A stretch of 21,783 nt of DNA from Prevotella sp. UBA2850 (GTDB lineage Bacteria; Bacteroidota; Bacteroidia; Bacteroidales; Bacteroidaceae): NCBI GenBank assembly GCA_002350805.1, contig DEFO01000045.1:1-21783 (forward strand). The letters run 5' to 3'. A model generated the notes under the pieces. That model was not told where the DNA came from. It saw nothing but the letters and a program-made list of their open reading frames with translations, and did not search any database. Positions 6,787 to 15,001 of the stretch are shown here, piece after piece. Position 1 is the first letter of the stretch, and every line of letters starts with the position of its first letter. The translations under genes were made by a program, and so were the position numbers.

Positions 6787-9762
6787 TTAGAACGTTATGT
6801 TAATACCGAATGTATAGGTATGAATGGTAGGATACTTGTCGCGCTGGTCGATACCCGAGTACTGGGGGTCACCGTTGGAAAGTTCCGGATCCAGTCCGTT
6901 GTAAGAGGTGATGGTAAACACATTGTCGGCAGAAGCGTAGATGCGTGCACCCTTGATGTATTTGTTCTCCTTCAGCGGAACATTGTAGCCTAAGGTGAGG
7001 TTCGAGAGCTTGAGGTAGTTACCGTTGCTCAGGTAGTAGCTCACGAAGGTCTGCTTCTGAGCGGGCTTCAGCACGTTGCCGTCGCTGTAGGGAGCCTCAG
7101 CGGCATCCTTCAATCGGTTGTAGGTCACGGCATTATTCTGATAGTAGGCGCGGGCCTCGTTGAGAATCTTGAAGCCAAACTGACCGGTGAACTGCATGTT
7201 CAGGTCGAAGTTCTTATACTTGAAGGTGTTGCTCCAGCCAACGTTGAACTTAGGAATGGCGTTGCCGAGATTCTGATACCATGTCTCCTTGTCGGTCAGC
7301 ATGTTGTCGTTGAACTCGACAATCTCGCCTGTCTGGGGATTCTCAATCATCCAAAGACCGTTCTCGCTGACACCTACCGACTTCAGACCGTACCACTGTC
7401 CGAGGGGCTTACCCACTTCCATGATCTGCGTGGAAAGTGAGATAGGCTCACCGAGGTAAGCGATATAGTGACGGTTGGCTGTCTCATAGAGGTCGTTGGA
7501 GAGGCTCAGCAGCTTGGTAGCGTTGTGGGCGAAAGTGGCTGTGGTCTTCCACTCGAAGTCGTTTGTGCGGACGGGGATAGCGTTGATGGCTACCTCGATA
7601 CCTTGGTTGCGCATCTCACCGACGTTGGCCCTGGTGCGGGGATAGAGGTTGGGCGGCACGGGCACGTCATACTCCCAAAGCATATCGACGGTCTTCTTGC
7701 GATAGAGGTCGATGCTACCCCAGATGCGGTCGCCGAGGACGGCGAAGTCGAGACCAACGTTATACTCGGTGCTCTTCTCCCACTTCAGGTCGGGGTTCGG
7801 GTTCTGGTCGACTTTCAGACCCTGCTTCCAAGTACCATTGTCATAGTAATAAGGTGAGCCAAGTGCCCAGGTGGTCAGCGAGAGATAGCGGGCGCCGGGA
7901 ATCACACCCGTCACACCGAAGCCTGCACGCAGCTTCAGGTTGTCGAGCCAGCTGCGAGTGCCTTCCATAAACTTCTCGTTCGAGATGGTCCAACCGAGAG
8001 AGACCGAGGGGAAGGAACCCCACTTGTTGTTCTCACCGAACTTAGAAGAACCCTCGCGACGGAGCGAGAGCAGCACGTTGTACTTGTCGGCAAAGCCATA
8101 GCTGACACGTCCGAAGAAACCAATCAGCGTGTCTTCGCCCTTACCGCTGCCCATGCCGGCCTTACCGTCCTTCAGGTACTGACCAACACCGAGGTTGTTG
8201 TACTCGAAGAAGTCGTTCAGGAAGTTGGTGTTGTTGGCATAGAAGCTCTCGTCCATATTGAACTGGTAGCTGTAACCCACCAATGCCTCGAAGCGGTGGT
8301 TGCCCCACTGGTGCTTATAGGTAGAGGTCAGCTCCAGGTTGTCGCTCTTATAGTAGCTGTAGCTCTGGGTGGCATAACCTGTGGTATAGCTGTTCTTCTG
8401 TCCGTAGTGCTTAGAGGTGTAGTAACCTGCGTCGTGACCGTTGTAGCGCTCGGTGCTGAGCATCAGGTTGGTCTGCCATCCCTTAATAGGCTCAACGGTG
8501 ATGTTACCGGTCAGACGGGTGGTCTCAGTCTTCCACTCACCCTTCTTCTCGTTCAGGATACCGATGGGGTTGTAGTAGTAGTTGATACCGAAGTTCTCAT
8601 AGTAGTCACCGTCTTCTGCATAGATAGGCTCTGTGGGGTTGCGCATGAGGGCCTGGCGATAGACCATGCTGCCTGCGGCATCCACGGGACCATTCTCGTG
8701 CCAGCGCTTCAGGATATTGAACGACAGCTTCAGCATGTCGTTGAACATCCAGTGAGAGACACCGGCATTGAAGTGCATCTCCTGGGCGTAGGTGTTGATG
8801 AACACACCCTGCTGGTCGCGATAGGTGAAGTCGGCATTGTAAGAGGTGCTCTTGTTACCACCGCTGATGCTTACATTATGATTATGAGTGAGGGCTGTGC
8901 GCGACACGGCGTCGAGCCAGTCGGTGTCGTAGCCACGGTCGGTATAGTTGGTCTTGCCGGCACGGATGTCGCTGCCGTCCATCATATCGAGCTTCTTACC
9001 GAAAGAGGCCAGCGATACGTAGCCGCTGTAGTTGGCTGTGGTACGAGTCTCGCGCTTACCGGCCTTGGTGGTGATGAGAATCACACCGGCAGCACCACGG
9101 GTACCGTAGATAGCGGCTGCAGAGGCGTCTTTCAGCACGTCGATACTCTCGATGTTCTCAGGAGCAACAGAACTGAGACTGCCCTCCAGACCATCGACGA
9201 GCACGAGTGGCGAGTTACCTCCTTCGAGCGAGATGATACCACGCAGACGGATGGAAGAGGCGGAGCTCGGGTCACCAGAGCCGTTGGCGATGGTCAGACC
9301 GGCCACCTTACCTTTAATCAGGTCACCGGCGTCGCGGATGTTACCTTGTGCGAAGTCCTCAGCTTTTACGCTGGTGATAGCAGAGGTTACATCGCCCTTG
9401 CGCTGGGTACCATAACCGATGACGACCACCTCGTTGAGCAAGGCATTGTCTTCCTGAAGTGTCACATCGCTACCGGCAGGTATTTCCTGGGCAACAAAGC
9501 CGATGTAAGAAACCACCAGCACGGCATTTCGGTGGGAGACCTTGAGAGAGTAGTTTCCGTCCAAGTCGGTAACTGTAGCGTTTGTGGTGCCCTTCTCGGT
9601 CACGGTGGCGCCTATGATAGGCTCGCCCTTCGCGTCCTTGATAACACCTTTCACTGTCACACCTTGCTGAGTCACTTCAGCAACGGTTGGTAAAGTGCTT
9701 TCTGCGGCATAAGCTCCTAGAGCCCCGCCCAGCAAAAGCAAACATAAGAGATGTTTCTTCAT
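6787..9762 (-). CDS. susC: SusC/RagA-like TonB-dependent outer-membrane transporter
   Basis: A 991-aa protein. Signal peptide residues 1-20 (cleavage near AYAA/ES); residues about 35-105 form the carboxypeptidase-regulatory-like N-terminal domain (GVIKDAKGEPIIGATV, DGNYSL, VVSYIGF); NEVVVIGYGTQRKGDVTSAI (110-129) contains the TonB box and start of the plug; the plug runs to about 235 (VLVDGLEG, SIDVLKDASAAAIYGTRGA). A 22-strand barrel is expected after that, ending in the aromatic C terminus GINITF. There is no STN domain, so it is not expected to signal directly to an anti-sigma factor. It imports oligosaccharides across the outer membrane with the downstream SusD partner. It opens the minus-strand arm of the PUL and is preceded by a TAACTTTG -7 element and mirrored operator-like sites. 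Family assignment is certain; the substrate is not readable from the sequence. Confidence 0.97.
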   Translation of the reverse strand: MKKHLLCLLLLGGALGAYAAESTLPTVAEVTQQGVTVKGVIKDAKGEPIIGATVTEKGTTNATVTDLDGNYSLKVSHRNAVLVVSYIGFVAQEIPAGSDVTLQEDNALLNEVVVIGYGTQRKGDVTSAITSVKAEDFAQGNIRDAGDLIKGKVAGLTIANGSGDPSSASSIRLRGIISLEGGNSPLVLVDGLEGSLSSVAPENIESIDVLKDASAAAIYGTRGAAGVILITTKAGKRETRTTANYSGYVSLASFGKKLDMMDGSDIRAGKTNYTDRGYDTDWLDAVSRTALTHNHNVSISGGNKSTSYNADFTYRDQQGVFINTYAQEMHFNAGVSHWMFNDMLKLSFNILKRWHENGPVDAAGSMVYRQALMRNPTEPIYAEDGDYYENFGINYYYNPIGILNEKKGEWKTETTRLTGNITVEPIKGWQTNLMLSTERYNGHDAGYYTSKHYGQKNSYTTGYATQSYSYYKSDNLELTSTYKHQWGNHRFEALVGYSYQFNMDESFYANNTNFLNDFFEYNNLGVGQYLKDGKAGMGSGKGEDTLIGFFGRVSYGFADKYNVLLSLRREGSSKFGENNKWGSFPSVSLGWTISNEKFMEGTRSWLDNLKLRAGFGVTGVIPGARYLSLTTWALGSPYYYDNGTWKQGLKVDQNPNPDLKWEKSTEYNVGLDFAVLGDRIWGSIDLYRKKTVDMLWEYDVPVPPNLYPRTRANVGEMRNQGIEVAINAIPVRTNDFEWKTTATFAHNATKLLSLSNDLYETANRHYIAYLGEPISLSTQIMEVGKPLGQWYGLKSVGVSENGLWMIENPQTGEIVEFNDNMLTDKETWYQNLGNAIPKFNVGWSNTFKYKNFDLNMQFTGQFGFKILNEARAYYQNNAVTYNRLKDAAEAPYSDGNVLKPAQKQTFVSYYLSNGNYLKLSNLTLGYNVPLKENKYIKGARIYASADNVFTITSYNGLDPELSNGDPQYSGIDQRDKYPTIHTYTFGINITF

Positions 9763-9776
9763 ACCAATTTGTTTTT

Positions 9777-9802
9777 TAGGTTTATGAATTAGGTTTATGA
9801 AT
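9777..9802. repeat. Two perfect 13-bp tandem repeats in the susC leader
   Basis: TAGGTTTATGAAT occurs twice in tandem (9777-9789, 9790-9802) in the AT-rich 5' untranslated region of susC, between the promoter and the start codon at 9762. It shares the word TATGAAT with the repeat after susD. Confidence 0.8.
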
Positions 9803-9849
9803 ATTTATGTTATACATGTTTTTTTTATTAAGATTCGATAATGATGCCG

Positions 9850-9883
9850 CAAAGTTAAAAAATATTAGCGTGGCAGGATAAAA
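9850..9883 (-). promoter_or_regulatory. Promoter of the susC arm
   Basis: On the minus strand TAACTTTG (9857-9850) matches the Bacteroidetes -7 consensus TAnnTTTG. The -33 region at 9883-9880 reads TTTT instead of TTTG, a weak match that suggests dependence on an activator. The expected transcript start is near 9843, giving a leader of about 80 nt. Confidence 0.75.
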
Positions 9884-9884
9884 G

Positions 9885-9917
9885 AATAGTCCAAGATAAT
9901 GCAACAAAAGTCTAAAA
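9885..9917 (-). promoter_or_regulatory. Candidate activator site for susC: two half-sites 21 bp apart
   Basis: Read on the minus strand, the half-sites are TTTTAGACT (9917-9909) and TTGGACTATT (9894-9885). Their AGTCYAA cores start at 9888 and 9909, exactly 21 bp or two helical turns apart. The proximal core ends 31 bp from the upstream edge of the -7 element. This is the mirror image of the pair at 9935-9966. The layout suits a dimeric AraC-type DNA-binding domain, as in hybrid two-component regulators. Confidence 0.6.
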
Positions 9918-9934
9918 GCTGGAAAATAAGCACT

Positions 9935-9966
9935 TTTTGGACTATTTTTCTATTACTTTGGACGAT
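9935..9966 (+). promoter_or_regulatory. Candidate activator site for the glycosidase operon: two half-sites 21 bp apart
   Basis: TTTGGACTAT (9936-9945) and TTTGGACGAT (9957-9966) are direct repeats at 21-bp spacing. The proximal core TTGGAC plus the next base ends at 9964, 31 bp before the -7 element at 9995, the same geometry as on the susC side. TTGGACTATT (9937-9946) is the perfect reverse complement of 9885-9894. Confidence 0.6.
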
Positions 9967-9968
9967 GG

Positions 9969-10002
9969 TTTCATAGGCTGTCCCATTTCTTTGTTATCTT
10001 TG
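9969..10002 (+). promoter_or_regulatory. Promoter of the glycosidase operon
   Basis: TATCTTTG at 9995-10002 matches TAnnTTTG, and TTTC at 9969-9972 is a weak -33 element. The start codon at 10034 lies 31 bp after the -7 element, so the leader is short. Confidence 0.75.
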
Positions 10003-10033
10003 CAGCGAGAAGATAAAAAACACAGAATACGAT

Positions 10034-12958
10034 ATGAAAAAAGGAATCCTTATCAGCTTGTTGACCACTGTGCTGCTGGCCGGCACAGCAGCCGCCAAAG
10101 ACTATCGCTCCATCAAGAGCGTGCAGGCAGTCAGCGTGGAGGTGCCCGTGGGTAATGCCCCGAGGCTCCCCTATCGGTTGTGGGTGGAATATTCCGACGG
10201 CAAGGGTGAGTACCGTCAGGTGAAATGGCTCAACGCGTCGGAGGCAACCGAGAAGGCCGAGGCCAATCCTGCCATCAATCCCATAGGTAACATATATAAG
10301 GTACGTGGAATGATTCTCGGCGACAACTCTACACCTAACGGCTACCCTGTCTCGGCAGAGGTAAAGGTGGTGGCCGACGCCAAATCGGCCAAGGACTGGA
10401 AAGTGCCTTCCAACACTCCTGTGGCTGAGACGCTGCCGCTCGACCAGGTAAGCATCGACGGCGACAACCGCCTCACGTGGAACCGCAACCTCGACATCGA
10501 CCAGCTCATCAGCCTGCCGGTGAAACAACAGCTCTACAACTACCGCGACACCTACGGACTCTCCACCGAGGGCTATCCCGAGGCCGACGGCTGGGACTCG
10601 CCCACCACGAAGCTGAAGGGCCACGGCTCTGGCCACTATATGTCGGCCATGGCTTTCGCCTTTGCCAGCTGTCAGGACAAAGCGAAGAAAGCCATCCTCA
10701 AGCGCAACATCACAGAGATGGTGAACGGACTGCGCGAGTGTCAGGAGCGCACCTTCGTGTGGAACGAGCAGCTGGGACGCTACTGGGAGGCCCGCGACTT
10801 CGCCCCCGAGGAAGAACTGAGACAGATGCAAGGCACATGGAAAGACTTCGACCGCTATAAGAAAGAGTATCAGAAGTATGGCTACGGCTACCTGAACGCC
10901 ATCCCTGCCCAGCACTGCGCACTGATAGAGATGTACCGCGCCTACAACAACGAGAGCTGGGTGTGGGCACCTTATTATTCTGTACACAAGCAGCTGGCAG
11001 GCCTCATCGACATCGCCACCTATATCGACGACAAAGCCACTGCCGCCAAGGCTCTGCTCATTGCCAAGGATATGGGACTGTGGGTGTGGAACCGCCTGCA
11101 CTACCGCACCTTCGTGAAGAGCGACGGACGGCAGGACGAACGGCGCGCCAAGCCCGGCAACCGCTACGAGATGTGGAACATGTACATCGCCGGCGAGGTG
11201 GGCGGAATGGCCGAGTCGCTGGCACGCCTCTCGGAGATGACTGGCACGAAGGAGGAGAAGGCCCGCCTGTTGGAGGCTGCCACCTATTTCGACAGTCCGG
11301 CATTCTTCGACCCGCTGGCCCGAAACATCGACGCCATTCGCACACGGCATGCCAACCAGCACATTCCCATGGTGACGGGCGCCCTGCGCGCCTTCCGTGG
11401 CAACAACAAACCTTATTACTACAACCTCGCCCAGAACTTCTGGACGATGATACAAGGCCGCTACCGCTATGCCATGGGCGGTGTGGGCAACGGTGAGATG
11501 TTCCGCCAGCCCTACTCGCAAATCACCTCTATGTGTACCAACGTCACCAGCTGGGGAGGCCGCGAGCTGCATCCCGAGCCGACCATCAACGAGACCTGCT
11601 GTGCCTACAACCTGGCAAAGCTGACGAAGGACCTGAACTGCTTCAACCCCGACGATGCCCGCTACATGGACTACTACGAGCGGGTGCTCTACAATCAGAT
11701 CATCGGCTCGCTCAACCCTCGTGAGTACCAGACGGTCTATCAGTATGCCGTGGGCCTCAACGCCTCGAAGCCCTGGGGCAACGAGACACCGCAGGCCACC
11801 TGCTGCGGAGGTACGGGTGTGGAGAACCACGTGAAATACCAAGAGGCAGCCTACTTCGTGAACGACAACACGCTCTGGGTGGCGCTCTACATGCCGACGA
11901 CAGCCCACTGGACGAAGAAGGGTGTCGTGGTGAAACAGGAATGCCAGTGGCCAGCAGAGCAGACCACCATCCGCATTGTCCAAGGAAAGGGTACCTTCGC
12001 CATGAAACTGCGTGTGCCCTACTGGGCTACCGAGGGCTTCGACGTGAGACTCAACGGCAAGAGCATCGCCACCCACTACCAACCCTCGAGCTACGTGGAG
12101 ATTCCTGCCCGTAAGTGGACCAAGAAAGATGTGGTAGAGGTGGTCATGCCTTTCACCAAGCATATCGACTTCGGTCCCGACAAGATGGAGACAGCACCGG
12201 CTTATGAGAAAAACGGCAAGACGGAATACACCCCGATGTGGGCAGGCGCCTTTATGTACGGTCCGCTGGTGATGGCCACCACCGGCATCAACAACTGGGA
12301 CGAGGCCACCATCAACGTCAGTTCCGACCTGAGCGACGTCACCCTCAACGGTGCCAAACAGGGAACAGGTGCCGACGCACATCTCTATACCCTGAGTTAT
12401 GGCGGACGTACGTTTATCCCCGATTATGCATGCGACGAGCATGTGACCCACTATTTCCGCATGAACGTAGAGGCTGACCCGAATGTGAAATTGACGACGA
12501 CAGCTACCGATATCGACAAGTCGCAACTGCGTGAGCTGCTGCTGATTGCCAAGAGCCGTGCCGACGAGCAGCAGGCTTGGAATGCACTGGCCGTGAAAGT
12601 GCCTGAGTATGCGCCATGGGCCAAGCACGGGTTTGCCCGCATGACTGCCCAATACGAGAAGACGCTGCCCTACATGGATGCACCCAAGGACCAATACTCA
12701 CAGGAAGAGATCGACAAGGCTGCCGGTGCTCTGAATGCCGTCATCAACACCATGCGCCCGGGCAATCTGCCGGAACTGGAGGACATGGATGAACTGATGC
12801 AACTTCTGGAGAAAGCCAAACAACTGCCCGAGGACAACAAGGCCGCCAACCGCGCCATCGGCTATGCAGGCATGGTCATACGCTATGTCAGCGACGGCAG
12901 TGGTACGATGGACATGATTGAGCGTGCCACCAACCAACTGAAAGAGGTGCTGAAATAG
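10034..12958 (+). CDS. GH127/GH146-type beta-L-arabinofuranosidase, multidomain
   Basis: A 974-aa periplasmic protein. Signal peptide 1-21 (TAAA/KDY). Residues about 28-115 resemble an Ig-like group 4 domain (LPYRLWVEYSDGKGEYRQVKW, YPVSAEVKV). The (alpha/alpha)6-barrel catalytic region spans about 160-620 (GHGSGHYMSAMA, YYSVHKQLAGL, NETCCAYNLAKL, CCGGTGVENHVKY). By analogy with the zinc/cysteine glycosidase HypBA1, E520 and C522 (ETC) plus C590-C591 (CC) are the likely zinc ligands, with C590 as nucleophile. The CCGGTGxENHxKY form is closer to GH146-like members than to HypBA1. After a beta-sandwich and a DUF4986-like stretch (FIPDYACDEHVTHYF) comes an acidic, helical FIVAR-like tail (about 825-974). 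First gene of a three-gene operon, 19 bp before the GH97 gene. It should release L-arabinofuranose. The exact CAZy family is uncertain. Confidence 0.9.
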   Translation: MKKGILISLLTTVLLAGTAAAKDYRSIKSVQAVSVEVPVGNAPRLPYRLWVEYSDGKGEYRQVKWLNASEATEKAEANPAINPIGNIYKVRGMILGDNSTPNGYPVSAEVKVVADAKSAKDWKVPSNTPVAETLPLDQVSIDGDNRLTWNRNLDIDQLISLPVKQQLYNYRDTYGLSTEGYPEADGWDSPTTKLKGHGSGHYMSAMAFAFASCQDKAKKAILKRNITEMVNGLRECQERTFVWNEQLGRYWEARDFAPEEELRQMQGTWKDFDRYKKEYQKYGYGYLNAIPAQHCALIEMYRAYNNESWVWAPYYSVHKQLAGLIDIATYIDDKATAAKALLIAKDMGLWVWNRLHYRTFVKSDGRQDERRAKPGNRYEMWNMYIAGEVGGMAESLARLSEMTGTKEEKARLLEAATYFDSPAFFDPLARNIDAIRTRHANQHIPMVTGALRAFRGNNKPYYYNLAQNFWTMIQGRYRYAMGGVGNGEMFRQPYSQITSMCTNVTSWGGRELHPEPTINETCCAYNLAKLTKDLNCFNPDDARYMDYYERVLYNQIIGSLNPREYQTVYQYAVGLNASKPWGNETPQATCCGGTGVENHVKYQEAAYFVNDNTLWVALYMPTTAHWTKKGVVVKQECQWPAEQTTIRIVQGKGTFAMKLRVPYWATEGFDVRLNGKSIATHYQPSSYVEIPARKWTKKDVVEVVMPFTKHIDFGPDKMETAPAYEKNGKTEYTPMWAGAFMYGPLVMATTGINNWDEATINVSSDLSDVTLNGAKQGTGADAHLYTLSYGGRTFIPDYACDEHVTHYFRMNVEADPNVKLTTTATDIDKSQLRELLLIAKSRADEQQAWNALAVKVPEYAPWAKHGFARMTAQYEKTLPYMDAPKDQYSQEEIDKAAGALNAVINTMRPGNLPELEDMDELMQLLEKAKQLPEDNKAANRAIGYAGMVIRYVSDGSGTMDMIERATNQLKEVLK

Positions 12959-12977
12959 TTTTCACCGACCCTAAATC

Positions 12978-14993
12978 ATGAAAATGAGAAAAATACTGAC
13001 TTTTGCCACCCTGCTGGTCTGGTTGACCGGCAGCGAGGCCTCAGCCAAAGACTATACCGTGGCATCGCCCAACGGAAAGAATATCGTAACGGTGAGCGAC
13101 GGCATCAAGATCACCGTCAGTCACAACAGCCTGAAGGTTGTCGACCTCCTGGCAGGTCTCGACATCTCGACGGGGAAAGCTAGTGCTACAAGAAAAGCTA
13201 GTCCCACGAGCATCACGAGCGCCAGGAAGACCGGCGTCACCAAAGAGACCATCCTGGCTCCGTTCTACCGCCAGAAATCGTTCACCACAGCCTACTGCCA
13301 GCTTGACATAAAGCTCGGCAAAGACTGGGGCATGCACGTCAGAGCCTACGACGAGGGAGTGGCCTATCGTTTCTACACCACCAGCAAGAAAGAGGCGGTT
13401 ATTACCGATGAAATGGCCGATTTTTGCTTCCCGGAGGACAGCAAGGCATGGCTCGCCTATTCCACCAACGACCAGAAACCGTTTGCCATGGCCTTCCAGA
13501 ATTACTACGACGAGACCCTGCTCACCGAAGCCAAAGACAAATATGCCTTCCTGCCCGCCACCATCGAGCGTCTGCTGACTGACGAAGCTGGCAAGGGAAC
13601 GAATGGCGGTGTGAAGGTGACCTTGCTCGAGTCCGACCTCCGCTCCTATCCCGGCATGTTTCTCAAGGCCGATGGCACACACCTCAAGGCTGCCTTTGCC
13701 AAGTATCCGAAGAAGATGGCATACTACAAGTGGCGCGGCATGAGCTATGTGGAGACGACTGAAGACTATATCGCCAAAAGCACGGGACCACGCACATATC
13801 CCTGGCGCGTGATGGCCATCACAGAGAGCGACACCGAGATGCCGGTGAACAACCTCGTCTATGCACTCGCCACACCCAACCAGACGGGCGACACCTCGTG
13901 GATCAAACCGGGCAAGGTGGCCTGGGACTGGTGGAACGACTGGAACTTGAAAGGCGTCGACTTCGAGGCTGGCATCAACACCCGCACCTATCAGTATTAC
14001 ATCGATTTCGCCGCCAAGAACCATATCCCCTACGTAGTGCTCGACGAGGGATGGTATGACTCCAGCAAAGGCGATATCATGAATCCCATCAAAGACATCG
14101 ACCTGCAGGGACTGATCGACTATGCGAAGGCCAAGAACGTGAGCATTGTGCTCTGGACGGTCTTCAATGTGCTCGACGAGCACCTGATAGAGGCCTGTGA
14201 GAAATACACCAAGATGGGCATCAAGGGCTGGAAGATCGACTTCATGGACCGCAACGACCAGACGGCCGTCGAGATGGCCGAGCGTCTAGCCAAGACGTGT
14301 GCAGACTACAGGCTCTTCGTGGATTATCACGGATTCTATGCTCCCACAGGCATGAACCGCACCTATCCGAACATCCTGAACTACGAGGGAGTCTTTGGCA
14401 TGGAGGAGGCCCGCTGGGCCAAGAAGGACACCGACATGCCCCGCTACGATGTCACCTTCCCCTTCATCCGCATGATGGCAGGCAATGTCGACTTCACACC
14501 CGGAGCCCTTCGCAACGGCACCAAGGACAACTGGGTGGAATGCTATCAGAACCCCGTGTCGATGGGCACCCGCTGCCATCAGCTGGCCTGCTACGTCGTC
14601 CACGACTCGCCCTTCACGATGCTCTGCGATGCTCCCACCAACTACGAGCGCGAGCAGGAGTGCACCGATATCATCACCTCCATTCCCGACGCATGGGATG
14701 AGACAAGAATCCTGCAAGGCAAGATGGGTGAATATATCGTCACTGCCCGCCGCAACGGCAACGACTGGTATGTGGGCGGACAGACCAACTGGGACCGCCG
14801 CACCGTCGCTCTCGCTCTCGACTTCCTGCCGGCAGGAGCGTCGTATGAGGCTACTCTCGTCACCGACGGCATCAATGCCAACCACCAGGCCGAGGACTAC
14901 CGCGTTGAGCGAAAGACGCTTACAGCCAGTGACTCGCTGGACATCCGACTCGCCTCTGGCGGTGGCTTCGTATTGAAATTAATCAAAAAATAG
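12978..14993 (+). CDS. GH97 retaining glycosidase (alpha-galactosidase or beta-L-arabinopyranosidase type)
   Basis: A 671-aa periplasmic enzyme. Signal peptide about 1-23 (EASA/KDY); Met3 is an alternative start. The N-terminal beta-sandwich is followed by a catalytic (beta/alpha)8 barrel with VAWDWWNDWN (314-323), YVVLDEGWY (352-360), GWKIDFMDRNDQ (417-428) and NYEGVFGMEEARW (468-480). GH97 splits into inverting alpha-glucosidases (SusB), which use a Glu base, and retaining members whose nucleophile is the Asp of the K-[IV]-DFMDRxDQ motif. Here D421 is present. The spacing D421 to E476 equals that of the nucleophile and acid/base I recall for the Bacteroides alpha-galactosidase BtGal97b (D415, E470). 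So a retaining alpha-galactosidase, or the related beta-L-arabinopyranosidase, is more likely than a glucosidase. Middle gene of the operon, 8 bp before the GH127 gene. It has a small in-frame repeat at 13176-13202. Confidence 0.93.
   Translation: MKMRKILTFATLLVWLTGSEASAKDYTVASPNGKNIVTVSDGIKITVSHNSLKVVDLLAGLDISTGKASATRKASPTSITSARKTGVTKETILAPFYRQKSFTTAYCQLDIKLGKDWGMHVRAYDEGVAYRFYTTSKKEAVITDEMADFCFPEDSKAWLAYSTNDQKPFAMAFQNYYDETLLTEAKDKYAFLPATIERLLTDEAGKGTNGGVKVTLLESDLRSYPGMFLKADGTHLKAAFAKYPKKMAYYKWRGMSYVETTEDYIAKSTGPRTYPWRVMAITESDTEMPVNNLVYALATPNQTGDTSWIKPGKVAWDWWNDWNLKGVDFEAGINTRTYQYYIDFAAKNHIPYVVLDEGWYDSSKGDIMNPIKDIDLQGLIDYAKAKNVSIVLWTVFNVLDEHLIEACEKYTKMGIKGWKIDFMDRNDQTAVEMAERLAKTCADYRLFVDYHGFYAPTGMNRTYPNILNYEGVFGMEEARWAKKDTDMPRYDVTFPFIRMMAGNVDFTPGALRNGTKDNWVECYQNPVSMGTRCHQLACYVVHDSPFTMLCDAPTNYEREQECTDIITSIPDAWDETRILQGKMGEYIVTARRNGNDWYVGGQTNWDRRTVALALDFLPAGASYEATLVTDGINANHQAEDYRVERKTLTASDSLDIRLASGGGFVLKLIKK
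13176..13202. repeat. In-frame direct repeat in the GH97 gene
   Basis: AAAGCTAGT occurs at 13176-13184 and 13194-13202, 18 bp apart. It encodes the consecutive hexapeptides KASATR and KASPTS (residues 67-78) in a surface loop of the N-terminal domain. It may be a small repeat-derived insertion. Confidence 0.55.
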
Positions 14994-15001
14994 CAAACTA
15001 T

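Noticed and set aside
6787..9762. Transducer-type SusC that signals to an ECF sigma/anti-sigma pair
   Set aside because: No STN domain precedes the carboxypeptidase-regulatory-like domain and no sigma or anti-sigma gene is in the window.
9937..10155. A short plus-strand frame starting within the divergent promoter region
   Set aside because: It overlaps the operator and promoter elements and the start of the glycosidase gene in another frame, and has no recognisable features.
9971..12694. A 907-codon open frame on the minus strand opposite the first glycosidase gene, and long plus-strand frames opposite the susC, susD and BACON/DUF6055 genes and the CotH gene
   Set aside because: They are by-products of codon bias in GC-rich genes. 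Their translations are low-complexity (rich in V, H, G, L) and show no domains, while the other strand encodes clear families.
12978..14993. GH97 as a SusB-type alpha-glucosidase of a starch locus
   Set aside because: The retaining-type nucleophile motif KIDFMDRNDQ is present and the neighbours are beta-L-arabinofuranosidases, not amylases.
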